This document shows positions 7,958 to 15,403 of a stretch of 53,623 nt of DNA, in pieces (position 1 is the stretch's first letter; each line of letters begins with the position of its first letter). Position numbers and translations under genes: made by a program. The stretch is from Lachnospiraceae bacterium (GTDB taxonomy: Bacteria > Bacillota > Clostridia > Lachnospirales > Lachnospiraceae): contig JAILAD010000049.1 in assembly GCA_024681795.1 (NCBI GenBank), positions 1 to 53,623 of the forward strand. Direction: 5' to 3'. The notes under the pieces were generated by a model. That model made no database searches. It had not been told where the DNA came from and saw nothing but the letters and a program-made list of their open reading frames with translations.

Positions 7958-9373
7958 TTAATAGCTACTCTGAACTGCAAATTTTCCTGCGTCCTTCAGG
8001 TAACAATCGAAGAATTGCAATACAATAGCATTCACCTGATCGATACACTCTCCTGCATCGACAGAGCCGGTTCCGAGGTTTGCTGCAAGTACCGGTGAAA
8101 ACAACGGAAGGTCCGTAAAATTCATGTGCCCGGTATTCTTAAAATACGTCTCGTATCCGTCGGATGCATGTTCCAAAACGTAATTGTTGGAATAAAGATA
8201 TCCTGTTTCTTTTGCCCAAACTTCGTCTTCGTGATGAATCTCGGAAATAACCGAAAGAATGGGTGTTTCATAAGGTTCTTCGTTAAGCTCTGCCATACCG
8301 TCTTTAACACCGGTTTCTTCACCCAACATGGAGCCGTCTAGGTCAATGACTGCCGATACATCTTCTCTTCTACCTACAGTTACTGCGGTTGCGCCGCCGA
8401 GGGAATGTCCCATCAATCCGATTTTATCATAATTAATGCCGTCAAGCACTGAAAGAATTGTATCTTTGTATTTTGAATCAAAGTACCAGTTTGAAGGAAG
8501 ATTTTTCTGTGTTTCGCCTGCACTTCCGCCGTATTTGAAACCGCCTGCCTTTTCAAGTTCATCTATCACAAAATTCATATCCGCTTCACGTAATTCCATC
8601 CACTTCGAAGTAATCTCATAAACATCGGATTCCGATACTTCTTCTGTCTCACTGTTTCCGATGGTCAGTGCATTTTGAAAGAACTCCGGATTCACCGTAA
8701 TCATCTTTCCGCTTGTATCTTTTGTAAAGAAGGAATGATACGGATGATCGAGACTCACTACCACATAGCCGTTTGAAGCCAGTTCCATGTAGGTGGATGC
8801 ATTACTCTGATAATATCCGAACGCACCATGGCTGAAAATAACTAAAGGCAGTGAATCCTTTGGAAGTTCGTTTATGTTTTCTGGATAGTAGAAATGCATG
8901 GGTACTTCGCGAAAAGATCCGTCATTTTCAAAAGTTTCCATCCTGCTTTCATCCGTCAGAATTGCTGTACACTGTGCAACTTTATACGGACCGGTTAATT
9001 CTCTTCCGCTGTATCCCGTAAAAATAAATGCCGGAATGATGCTCGTGCCGATGAAGAATATCCCAAACACCGCACTGAGTACCATCATGATTTTCTTTTT
9101 CTCTTTTGTATTTTTGCGATTGATAAGAAAAAATACTCCGGCTATTAGAATCCTTACAACGAGCATAATTGCCAGTCCTTTAAAACGAAAAGAAAAATCA
9201 ATTTCCGGAAGAAAAAGCATGATGAGATAAACCATCATCTCCACTCCGTTTACAACGAAACGCTTCATATTCCAGATTTTCTTCGAATTCTGTTCCGGTG
9301 CTTTCAGTGAAAATCCGTATACCGCAAATCCGATTTCAATAATGATTAAAACAAGTAAAAGAAAAAGTGCCAT
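7958..9373 (-). CDS. Membrane-anchored alpha/beta hydrolase (PAF-acetylhydrolase-like)
   Basis: A 471-residue protein. The first 130 residues contain four hydrophobic segments, beginning MALFLLLVLIIIEIGFAV. The remainder is an alpha/beta hydrolase placed outside the membrane or at its surface. VIFSHGAFGYYQSN gives the oxyanion region, GHSLGGATAV the nucleophile Ser, and AVIDLDGSMLG plus FKNTGHMNF the probable Asp and His. The layout resembles bacterial platelet-activating-factor acetylhydrolase-like or dienelactone hydrolase-like proteins. AAAGGCGGA precedes the ATG. It stands upstream of the LytTR pair on the same strand with an 86-bp gap. The substrate is unknown. Confidence 0.82.
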   Translation of the reverse strand: MALFLLLVLIIIEIGFAVYGFSLKAPEQNSKKIWNMKRFVVNGVEMMVYLIMLFLPEIDFSFRFKGLAIMLVVRILIAGVFFLINRKNTKEKKKIMMVLSAVFGIFFIGTSIIPAFIFTGYSGRELTGPYKVAQCTAILTDESRMETFENDGSFREVPMHFYYPENINELPKDSLPLVIFSHGAFGYYQSNASTYMELASNGYVVVSLDHPYHSFFTKDTSGKMITVNPEFFQNALTIGNSETEEVSESDVYEITSKWMELREADMNFVIDELEKAGGFKYGGSAGETQKNLPSNWYFDSKYKDTILSVLDGINYDKIGLMGHSLGGATAVTVGRREDVSAVIDLDGSMLGEETGVKDGMAELNEEPYETPILSVISEIHHEDEVWAKETGYLYSNNYVLEHASDGYETYFKNTGHMNFTDLPLFSPVLAANLGTGSVDAGECIDQVNAIVLQFFDCYLKDAGKFAVQSSY

Positions 9374-9465
9374 TTGATCCGCCTTTCCGGTCTTTAAGAC
9401 CGATTTGATTTATCGTTTCTATGGCGAATATATGACACTAATTTCTAATCATCAATAGTTCAAAG

Positions 9466-9496
9466 GGTAAGATGCAGAATACGTCGGTAAGATGCA
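9466..9496. repeat. Two direct copies of GGTAAGATGCA upstream of the hydrolase
   Basis: GGTAAGATGCA occurs exactly at 9466-9476 and 9486-9496 (20-bp period), about 100 bp upstream of the hydrolase start. The spacing is near two helical turns, as for a dimer site, but chance or an insertion-element end is possible. Confidence 0.4.
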
Positions 9497-9499
9497 ATT

Positions 9500-9805
9500 T
9501 TGATATGCCCCGTCCCCGAATCTCCAATCAATTTATCATTCATCCGCAATCATAAGCTTGCGCGTTCCATTGCAAGTGTTTCCCGGTCCAAATTTTTTGA
9601 GATGCTCCAGTATAAGGCAACGTGGTATGGAAATGAGGTTATCAAAGTACCGACAATGTATGCTGTGGTAAGAAGGGTGATAAGAACATTCTCATCGAAG
9701 AGATATATTGATAGGCTGGCGGATTCGAAAAAGAACTGGATTGGCGAAGAAATACCTGCCATCACGACAAGACTGATTGAATTCCTGAAATCATTGGATT
9801 TTTGA
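9500..9805 (+). pseudogene. Remnant of IS200/IS605-type TnpB (OrfB)
   Basis: From about 9524 to 9680 the translation (SFIRNHKLARSIAS, then FFEMLQYKATWYGNEVIKV) matches the RuvC-region core of TnpB, where intact proteins carry NHKLAKSI and a conserved FxxxLxYKAxWYG. After PTMYA the match to the expected zinc-finger segment stops and unrelated sequence continues to the stop. The N-terminal two thirds, including the first catalytic acidic residues, are absent. The fragment is too short to be an active nuclease. A hairpin and a structured stretch follow at 9823-9945. Confidence 0.75.
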
Positions 9806-9822
9806 ATTTTAAGTAAGTGAAA

Positions 9823-9945
9823 AGGCGTGACCGAAGCCACGCCTACACATTCTTTACTGTCTTAAGATGCCCCGTCTGATCCCCACGCCATGTCAGTGGA
9901 CCAGGACCTTTCGGTCAGCCCCTGTCGGTTTCCCCGATATTAATT
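9823..9945. other. Structured stretch after the TnpB remnant
   Basis: AGGCGTG (9823-9829) pairs with CACGCCT (9838-9844). Farther on, GACC and GGTC at 9905-9916 enclose a loop that reads GAAA on the minus strand, a GNRA tetraloop, with C-rich flanks able to pair. The first hairpin resembles the subterminal hairpins of IS200/IS605 ends; the second could be part of an omega-RNA-like or other structured RNA. No ORF covers it. The remaining 9946-10050 is AT-rich with nothing recognisable. Confidence 0.4.
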
Positions 9946-10054
9946 ATTTAGTAAAATAAATTCTTTCTTCTGTCAATTTATATTTACTTATCATAAACTA
10001 TTCTACTTTACTAACAAATCCGGAAAACACCGGCAGACAAGTCGTTTTGTCCAT

Positions 10055-10094
10055 AATAAAAAACTAAGAGGAGAACATCTCATGTCCTCCTCTT
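10055..10094 (-). terminator. Terminator overlapping the toxN 3' end
   Basis: Arms 10066-10078 and 10082-10094 pair over 13 bp with one mismatch around a 3-nt loop. On the minus strand a T-rich run with six consecutive T (10063-10058) follows. The stem includes the last toxN codons and stop, so the toxin frame ends inside its own terminator. Confidence 0.7.
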
Positions 10095-10355
10095 AATCTT
10101 CTCAGTCATTCTTATAATCGGAATAATGCTCTTCTTTATCACCTTGCCATTACCGGCAACCTGATAATCGGTTTCCTTTGGCGAGGACATCGGAACATAA
10201 TATTTAAACCCGTGCATTTCCAAAACGGTTCCGACATACTTTCGTGTATGCGTCCTGTTATCCTGTTTTTTGGAATATACACCCGGAACAGTTTGTCTTA
10301 AATACTCTATATAATTATCAGTTACACTGTAAATCTTAAATTCTTCCATAGACAT
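10080..10355 (-). pseudogene. toxN: ToxN/CptN-type III toxin, C-terminally shortened
   Basis: Type III toxins are endoribonucleases held inactive by a repeat RNA. The 91 residues match the N-terminal half of ToxN/AbiQ/CptN: FKIYSVTDNYIEYLRQ, YVGTVLEMHGFKYYVPMSSPK (active-site Ser and Lys kept) and KVIKKSIIPIIRM. The family is about 150-190 residues, so roughly the last 80 are missing. The frame closes within a terminator hairpin. The correct upstream arrangement (promoter, two RNA repeats, hairpin) is intact, so the locus may keep an antitoxin RNA with a dead toxin, or encode a minimal toxin. Start: ATG at 10355 or 10349; both have a weak ribosome binding site. Confidence 0.8.
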
Positions 10356-10372
10356 GAATCTCGCTAATAATT

Positions 10373-10397
10373 AAGAGGGCTGTCAACCAGCCCTCTT
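10373..10397 (-). terminator. Attenuating hairpin between antitoxin repeats and toxN
   Basis: AAGAGGGCTG (10373-10382) pairs with CAGCCCTCTT (10388-10397) around a 5-nt loop. On the minus strand it follows the two antitoxin repeats and ends in a short A/T stretch 18 nt before toxN. In type III loci such a terminator keeps the antitoxin RNA in excess over the toxin mRNA. Confidence 0.78.
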
Positions 10398-10399
10398 TG

Positions 10400-10477
10400 A
10401 ATTTAAACTTTCCCACTTATATGGCAGGGACTCTCCCGAATTTAAACTTCTCCACTTATATGGCAGGAGTTCTCCCG
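10400..10477 (-). ncRNA. toxI: ToxI/CptI-like antitoxin RNA, two 39-nt repeats
   Basis: Two tandem 39-nt units, 10439-10477 then 10400-10438 on the minus strand, differ at only a few positions. Each starts CGGGAGA, contains CCTGCCATATAAGTGG and ends AAGTTTAAATT. The array starts a few bases after a good promoter, ends just before a hairpin, and precedes a ToxN-like frame. That order is diagnostic of type III antitoxins, whose repeats are processed by the toxin and fold as pseudoknots. A two-unit array is small, as in CptIN-type loci. Confidence 0.82.
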
Positions 10478-10487
10478 AGTTAATCAT

Positions 10488-10515
10488 ATTGTAGCAATCT
10501 ATATGTTAATGTCAA
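10488..10515 (-). promoter_or_regulatory. Promoter of the type III toxin-antitoxin locus
   Basis: On the minus strand TTGACA (10515-10510) and TACAAT (10493-10488) are separated by 16 nt. Transcription should begin within the first bases of the first antitoxin repeat. Confidence 0.75.
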
Positions 10516-10575
10516 TCTATTTTTGAAATATATTGAATCGTATTTAAAAAAAATCGCCCCACGAACCATCAAATA

Positions 10576-10692
10576 TTACCTACTGCCGATTTTCAAATCA
10601 AAAATCATATCCTGAAAAGAGACGGGAACTTCGTAATCGTCCGGGTTGTTGCTTACGTGAATCGGGAACGTTTTGTTTCCGTATTTTTTCAT
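10576..10692 (-). CDS. Small 38-residue protein downstream of CPBP protease gene
   Basis: An ATG at 10692 is preceded by AAAGGAA at 9 nt, a good ribosome binding site. The frame gives 38 residues starting MKKYGNKTFPIHVS and ending FDLKIGSR, with no hydrophobic segment. It starts 17 nt after the stop of the CPBP protease gene on the same strand, so it is probably co-transcribed. It is short and soluble, without a double-glycine leader, so a bacteriocin precursor is not evident; it may be a small partner protein or the start of a truncated gene. Confidence 0.5.
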   Translation of the reverse strand: MKKYGNKTFPIHVSNNPDDYEVPVSFQDMIFDLKIGSR

Positions 10693-10709
10693 ATGCGTGG
10701 ATTCCTTTC

Positions 10710-11597
10710 TTACTCAACGATTGTTTTACCATTTATCTTACGGGCTAAGAAAGCTGTCACTGCAATAAATACTCCCTGAATAAGGATGTCAGTTAAGAGG
10801 TCCGTTATTTTAAGATTGGTTGCGACGGTCTGTACCCCGAAACCGCTTGTGATATATAAGGTTACATTGTTCAATATATGATAGGCACAGGATGCCTCAA
10901 GTCCCCCGGTGAAATATACCATAACTCCCATGAGAATTCCGGATAGGAGTACAGATATTTTTCCGGTGAGATTATACGGATGGATTAAGGCAAACGGGAC
11001 TGCCTGAAGAATGATTGCAACAATCGTAATTCTCGTCCACCCGCCAAATGTCTGCATGAGAAGTCCCCGGAAAATATGCTCCTCTGCGCAGCATTGAAAG
11101 AATCCGAGCACCACACAAATGATAAAACCGGCTACGGTAAAATGAATCTGCCCTGTAACTTCACCTTCAATGAAAGAGCGGATTATCAGAGGCAGAGCAA
11201 CAATGATCAATCCGATTGCAAAGTATATCAGAAAATGCCGCATTCTCCATTTACCCGTAACGGACTGATATGTGCCGAATGATCTGTAACGTACGACTAA
11301 TGTGGCAAGAAAGAATGCAAGTAATGAAACAGCAATACTTCCGATGTTCATAATTGCACCAACAGGAGAATACATGTCTATGTTATCGTACCCTCCGCTG
11401 TTCCCGGAAAGTATTGCTGCCGGACTTACTCCTGTCATCTGTCCGGCCAAAATAGCTGCCAATACCACAAATCCCAACAGCACGGCAAAAAATACTGCGG
11501 TAAGTAAAATGACCAGAAGCGGTTTGAACCATTTGTATCCTTCATATTCTCTGCCGGACAGCACAAAATTACGGCCTTCTATTTTCTTCATACCCAT
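10710..11597 (-). CDS. CPBP family intramembrane metalloprotease
   Basis: A 295-residue protein with about eight hydrophobic segments. The CPBP (CAAX protease / bacteriocin-processing) motifs are present: CAEEHIFRG near residue 170 (the EExxxR type), FALIHPYN with the second His, and AYHILNNV with the third. It should cleave substrates within the membrane; partners range from bacteriocin immunity to protein maturation. A second CPBP gene lies 43 bp upstream on the same strand, and a 38-residue ORF follows 17 nt downstream. AAGGA precedes both possible ATGs (11597 and 11591). Confidence 0.88.
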   Translation of the reverse strand: MGMKKIEGRNFVLSGREYEGYKWFKPLLVILLTAVFFAVLLGFVVLAAILAGQMTGVSPAAILSGNSGGYDNIDMYSPVGAIMNIGSIAVSLLAFFLATLVVRYRSFGTYQSVTGKWRMRHFLIYFAIGLIIVALPLIIRSFIEGEVTGQIHFTVAGFIICVVLGFFQCCAEEHIFRGLLMQTFGGWTRITIVAIILQAVPFALIHPYNLTGKISVLLSGILMGVMVYFTGGLEASCAYHILNNVTLYITSGFGVQTVATNLKITDLLTDILIQGVFIAVTAFLARKINGKTIVE

Positions 11598-11640
11598 TCT
11601 CTTCCTTTATCTGTAAATTTATATCAATGTATGCTGCAAT

Positions 11641-12486
11641 TTATTGGCTCCACTTTTCTTTCCATAATTCCATAATTTCCGGATAGTGTCTGGGGGATAA
11701 CAGAATCAGTGCAGTCACTATTCCGATCACGGTTACCGCAAGATTAACCCAATCACTGGCAAGCAGTTGTGTCGAAAGACCGCCGGTCGAAGAGTAGTAA
11801 CCGTTAATAAGTCCGGCAAAATCCAGTGTAAAATGTGCGATCATTACAACCCACAGATTGGCAGTGCGTAAATATACCGCTCCCAAAATTGCGCCAACTC
11901 CGACACAATATGTTACCTGAAAAATACCTGCCAACGGATTTCCGGAAGAAAAAATATTGGTTATATGTACACCGGCAAACAACAGGGTCGACAGCCAGAA
12001 TATCAGTTTTATCTGTTTTTCAGACTTGATTGTTCTCATGTAGTTGGCTATACCGAGTCCTCTGAATGCTACTTCCTCTGTAAATCCGGGCGAGAGAGCG
12101 GTCAAAAACGCAACAAGCACATTGCCAAATCCGTATTTGTGAAGATCAATAGCGGCACCTGCGTAATCGACAATAAGGAAAGGAAGCATAACCGCAATAC
12201 CCCACAAAAAGCCTTTCCAGCCAAGAACACCTTTGAATGCAGGCCTGAACCAGAGTGTAAATAGAATAACCGTTAAAACAACACATATGGCAGCTCCGAT
12301 ACCGGACGCATATGTCACATTAAAACCTAATACAGACACTTCTTTTCCGTAACCCGGTATGACCTTTGTAAGAGGTTTATCTATCAGGCTTGAACCAACA
12401 GATGAAAAAAACATAACAAAGATTAACAGAATAAAATATCCGATAATCGGATGATCCAAAACAGGATGTTTTTTGATCATGGTCAA
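11641..12486 (-). CDS. CPBP family intramembrane metalloprotease
   Basis: A 281-residue membrane protein with the same motif set as its downstream neighbour: TEEVAFRG, FAGVHITN and IAHFTLDF. The two proteins share topology but little sequence outside the motifs, so they are old paralogues rather than a recent copy. AGGAGG lies 8 nt before the ATG at 12486. Upstream on the minus strand a TATAAT (12541-12536) could be the -10 box for both genes. The substrate is not evident; no bacteriocin precursor or ABC exporter is nearby. Confidence 0.87.
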   Translation of the reverse strand: MTMIKKHPVLDHPIIGYFILLIFVMFFSSVGSSLIDKPLTKVIPGYGKEVSVLGFNVTYASGIGAAICVVLTVILFTLWFRPAFKGVLGWKGFLWGIAVMLPFLIVDYAGAAIDLHKYGFGNVLVAFLTALSPGFTEEVAFRGLGIANYMRTIKSEKQIKLIFWLSTLLFAGVHITNIFSSGNPLAGIFQVTYCVGVGAILGAVYLRTANLWVVMIAHFTLDFAGLINGYYSSTGGLSTQLLASDWVNLAVTVIGIVTALILLSPRHYPEIMELWKEKWSQ

Positions 12487-12700
12487 TTCCTCCTGAAAAT
12501 ATTATTGCGCGTAGCAGCGTAAATACTCTGTTTCCATTATAACAGATAGAGACTTACAGGTTACAAGATGATTTCGATTTTTTTAGAAAATCATTATACT
12601 GTATTTCGATAAAAAACATTTTTTCTGTTTTTCATTTGGAAAAATGGCCCGAAAAGGACCGGACGAAATGCCTGAAACCCTTGAAAATACATCAAAAAAT

Positions 12701-12723
12701 GGACTTCAGAAATACTGAAGTCC
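12701..12723 (-). terminator. Original terminator of the tRNA-Gln gene, now displaced
   Basis: GGACTTCAG (12701-12709) pairs with CTGAAGTCC (12715-12723). On the minus strand it is followed by a run of six T. It lies just outside the left attachment repeat, so it was the native tRNA terminator before the element inserted. A small palindrome, AAAATGAA with TTCATTTT, lies between the two. Confidence 0.75.
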
Positions 12724-12746
12724 AAAAATGAATTTATTCATTTTGT

Positions 12747-12790
12747 ACAGGGCTACAAGGATTCGAACCTTGAAATGACGGAGTCAGAGT
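12747..12790. repeat. attL: displaced 3' half of tRNA-Gln
   Basis: This 44-nt stretch is identical to 22771-22814. On the minus strand it carries the anticodon-loop edge, T arm (GGTTCGAATCC) and acceptor 3' strand of tRNA-Gln, but lacks the 5' half, so it cannot make a tRNA. Element sequence begins at 12791. Confidence 0.92.
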
Positions 12791-12853
12791 ACTTTATCAA
12801 AATTGCTTCTATTACAGTATTCATCGGCTATTCAGCCGGCATATTTTCTCCAA

Positions 12854-12871
12854 ATGACAATTTGTATGACA
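12854..12871. repeat. Left arm-type repeat of the element
   Basis: ATGACAATTTGTATGACA lies 63 bp inside attL and recurs at 22602-22619 with one difference, in the same orientation. It contains two ATGACA steps 12 bp apart. The position and pairing suggest integrase or excisionase arm-binding sites. Confidence 0.6.
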
Positions 12872-12923
12872 GTTCATTTTTCATTCATTTTTTGAGCTGT
12901 CAGTAATAAAGGAGAATCTGATA

Positions 12924-13973
12924 ATGTCAATTGAAATCACTATTCAAACCGGCAATCCTATCGTGGATGAAGTCGGACAGATAAACTTTTCCGGAAATAT
13001 TATTCCGGAATCCTGGTATAAAACCATTGTAGATGAAAATGGTAAACCAAATCTTCTCGCAATCAATATTCTGGCTGATATTGTATATTGGTACAAGCCT
13101 TCTGAAATCAGAACAGAAGACGGCCAGTCTGTCACATTTCAAAAAAAATTCGCCGATGAAGACTACCTGCAGCGCAGCTACGAGCAGTTGATAAAAAAAT
13201 ACAACTGTTCCGATTCTCAGGCACGTCGCAGTATTAAATTTCTGGAAGATATCGGTGTAATCAGAAGAATCTTTCGAACAATCACAACGCCAAACGGATT
13301 AATACCAAACGTAATGTTCATTGAACTTATCCCCGGAGTGTTAAGAGAACTGACCTTTCCACCCCAGAAAAACTTCCCGGACAAAAGGATTGCAGACCCA
13401 TCTCTGCATATTTGCAGAGACGTATCTGCAAATATGATAACACATCCCGACACGCCTGCAGAGACAAATACAAAGAATACTACAAAGAATACATCAAAGA
13501 ATATTACAACAACAGATTCTTCTGCAGTTGTTGTCTCAAATATCAAAGATTTCATACCTTCTTCCCTTCGGGAAAGAATAAGTGAAAGTGATTTCAAGGC
13601 AATTATAAATGCATCCAACGGAGATAAAACGATTATTTATAAAGCCTTTGAATATGCCAATAACTATTCCGGACCAATCGGAAACCTGGTCGGATTTATC
13701 ATTTCCTACATCCGGAGGGGCGGATTTACCTGTGTCACAATAGATCACAAACCACCCAGGAAGCAGAAAAACAACTTCACGACTCACAACTACTGCATGC
13801 CTTTTCTAGAATGGACCGAGAAACACAAGGACATGAGCGATGATGATTGGTTGCAGGCAGCGGAGCAAGTCCTTGGATATCATTTATCAGAATCCCAACG
13901 AAATAGTATTCCTGAAGTCTACCATCTGCTTGAATGCAGATTCCGGGAATTGGAAACACAAAAAGCTATTTAA
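12924..13973 (+). CDS. Replication-initiator-like winged-helix protein
   Basis: A 349-residue protein, first gene inside the left end. The N-terminal 130 residues (IIPESWYKTIV, then a helix-turn-helix-like YNCSDSQARRSIKFLEDIGVIRRIF) have the look of winged-helix replication initiators and phage replisome organisers. A Thr/Asn-rich linker (residues about 175-200) leads to a C-terminal region ending PEVYHLLECRFRE. It may let the excised circle replicate, or regulate excision. AAGGAGAA lies upstream of the ATG. The family assignment is tentative. Confidence 0.55.
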   Translation: MSIEITIQTGNPIVDEVGQINFSGNIIPESWYKTIVDENGKPNLLAINILADIVYWYKPSEIRTEDGQSVTFQKKFADEDYLQRSYEQLIKKYNCSDSQARRSIKFLEDIGVIRRIFRTITTPNGLIPNVMFIELIPGVLRELTFPPQKNFPDKRIADPSLHICRDVSANMITHPDTPAETNTKNTTKNTSKNITTTDSSAVVVSNIKDFIPSSLRERISESDFKAIINASNGDKTIIYKAFEYANNYSGPIGNLVGFIISYIRRGGFTCVTIDHKPPRKQKNNFTTHNYCMPFLEWTEKHKDMSDDDWLQAAEQVLGYHLSESQRNSIPEVYHLLECRFRELETQKAI

Positions 13974-13997
13974 TAAATCAATTTGGAGGTAAAAACC

Positions 13998-14456
13998 ATG
14001 GAAACACGAAACACTTTTCACAACAGCACAAACGAGATTATCGAAGAATCTATCTCTACTACCCGTATGACAAAAGCTGATTTACTTCAGAAAACTGACG
14101 AAGAGTTGCTTCAAATGATTGCAGTTGCATCCGGTCATACCGGAAAAGATTTTCGGGATTACATGAATTGCGATTTTTCCTACAACGTTCTTACGAGTCA
14201 TCTTAAAGAGCGCGGCTACGAAATGGGCTGGCATAAATCTGACAGGAATTCTTCTACGAAACCGGTAGTGATTCAGATGAAAAAGTCTGACGAAGCTATG
14301 ATACGACAGTCTTATATGCTGGAGAAATCCATCGCCGATGAATGGAAATCCTTCAACAAAAATGTGCCATATAAGTCAGTCACGCTCGGATATGCTCTCC
14401 GCAGATTTATGAGCGACGTTCAATCCGGACGAATCATCTTTGAGCTGCAATTATGA
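13998..14456 (+). CDS. Element-encoded protein of unknown function
   Basis: A 152-residue soluble protein if started at the ATG at 13998, which has GGAGG 8 nt upstream; a TTG at 13983 lies inside that ribosome binding site. It contains a predicted helical N-terminal part and a C-terminal stretch (MLEKSIADEWKSFNKNVPYKSVTLGY) reminiscent of small DNA-binding or relaxosome accessory proteins, but I do not recognise a family. It lies between the initiator-like gene and the structured region before mobC, so a role in transfer or replication is plausible. Confidence 0.65.
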   Translation: METRNTFHNSTNEIIEESISTTRMTKADLLQKTDEELLQMIAVASGHTGKDFRDYMNCDFSYNVLTSHLKERGYEMGWHKSDRNSSTKPVVIQMKKSDEAMIRQSYMLEKSIADEWKSFNKNVPYKSVTLGYALRRFMSDVQSGRIIFELQL

Positions 14457-14990
14457 GCTGCCCATCCTCGCGAATGCTCGCCCTTAATCGGGCGAGGCGT
14501 GGTGAATCCTTCTCTCTTTGGCATCAAAGCAGATTTCCATCCGGAAATCGCATTGATACCTCCGCTCGAAGACTTCGCCACGCAAGACCACAAACAACCC
14601 CCGCGGATGCCCCCGGCTCGCCGCTTGGCTTATTGGGGTTGTTAGGCAAGTTTCGCATAGTGGCAAGCCACCATGCACCGCTCCATCGAAAAAGCCGTGT
14701 GGCTTTTCCGCTTCCGCTAAACTTGCCAGAGGGGCCCGCCCCCTTGGATCCCCCGGCAAGGGTTTCACCCTCTGCACACCGGAGCACACTCACTGACTCA
14801 GGATATGTCGAAAGGTCCACCGGACCTTCCTCCATTCCCTTCCGTCAGTTCGTTAGTGGCTTTGCCCCTGCACCCCACCAAAGAGTTGAACCCTTTGGAT
14901 TCCCGCTTACCGCACGTGCCATGCATCTGTTTATGTATGGACGCCTGCAAATGTTTTACTCACTTGTAAACACAGTCTATGTATAAATCG
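14457..14990. ncRNA. GC-rich structured non-coding region, candidate RNA and/or oriT
   Basis: This 530-bp gap is much richer in G+C than its neighbours and is packed with compact hairpins: 14477-14496 (7-bp stem), 14660-14671, 14690-14707 (7-bp stem, 4-nt loop), 14759-14771, 14812-14828 (7-bp stem, 3-nt loop) and 14878-14898. GGCAAGTTT (14645-14653) pairs with AAACTTGCC (14719-14727), enclosing two of them. Frames across it are Arg/Pro/Ser-rich on both strands and look non-coding. Its place just upstream of mobC fits an origin of transfer; the nested stems fit a long structured RNA. Strand is not certain; plus is more natural with the flanking genes. Confidence 0.55.
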
Positions 14991-15010
14991 AACGAAAGGA
15001 GTTTTACCAA

Positions 15011-15403
15011 ATGAATAAAGTAAATCGTCGCCGTAATCGCGCTGTCACTATACGTATGAATGAAGCAGAGTATACCGATTTCATGAACCGGGTGGGTGAA
15101 TCCGGATTATCACAGCAGTCCTATTTTATTAACGCAGTACGTGGAGCCACCATTACCCCGTCTGATGAAATCTCCGCACTCAAAGAGATATCTAAAACCT
15201 TTGCAAATCTGGAGCGGCAGCTTCGCGGACTGGCAACCAATGTAAATCAGATGGCTCATGTTGCAAATGGTCGCGGAGAATTTCCAACGGAAAACGACCT
15301 GGAACGTTTATCGGATCAGTTAGTCAATTATCGAAGGGAGAGTGAATCGCTATGGCAATCAATAAGGTTGTTAATAAATCAACAAAAGCCCACGGGGCAA
15401 TGA
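15011..15403 (+). CDS. mobC: MobC-type relaxosome protein
   Basis: A 130-residue protein starting MNKVNRRRNRAVTIRM. The basic N terminus and the following ribbon-helix-helix-like region (residues about 10-45) should bind the origin of transfer. The region LERQLRGLATNVNQMAHVANG is the MobC family signature, and a helical C terminus follows. AAAGGAG lies upstream. It overlaps the relaxase start by 52 nt, the usual mobC-relaxase arrangement. It recruits the relaxase to the nick site. Confidence 0.88.
   Translation: MNKVNRRRNRAVTIRMNEAEYTDFMNRVGESGLSQQSYFINAVRGATITPSDEISALKEISKTFANLERQLRGLATNVNQMAHVANGRGEFPTENDLERLSDQLVNYRRESESLWQSIRLLINQQKPTGQ

Noticed and set aside
9550-9840. A 96-residue minus-strand frame opposite the TnpB remnant
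   Set aside because: The plus-strand frame has clear TnpB similarity; the opposite frame has no ribosome binding site or recognisable domain.
10400-10477. A short CRISPR array
   Set aside because: The two units are directly adjacent without spacers and precede a ToxN-like frame, which is type III antitoxin architecture.
12747-12790. A second tRNA gene at the left end of the element
   Set aside because: Only the 3' half of the tRNA is present; the sequence beyond it cannot form the D arm or 5' acceptor strand.
14453-14986. A 177-residue plus-strand frame and two minus-strand frames across the GC-rich region
   Set aside because: Compositions are dominated by Arg, Pro, Ser and Leu, frames exist on both strands, no good ribosome binding site is present, and multiple hairpins explain the base composition better.
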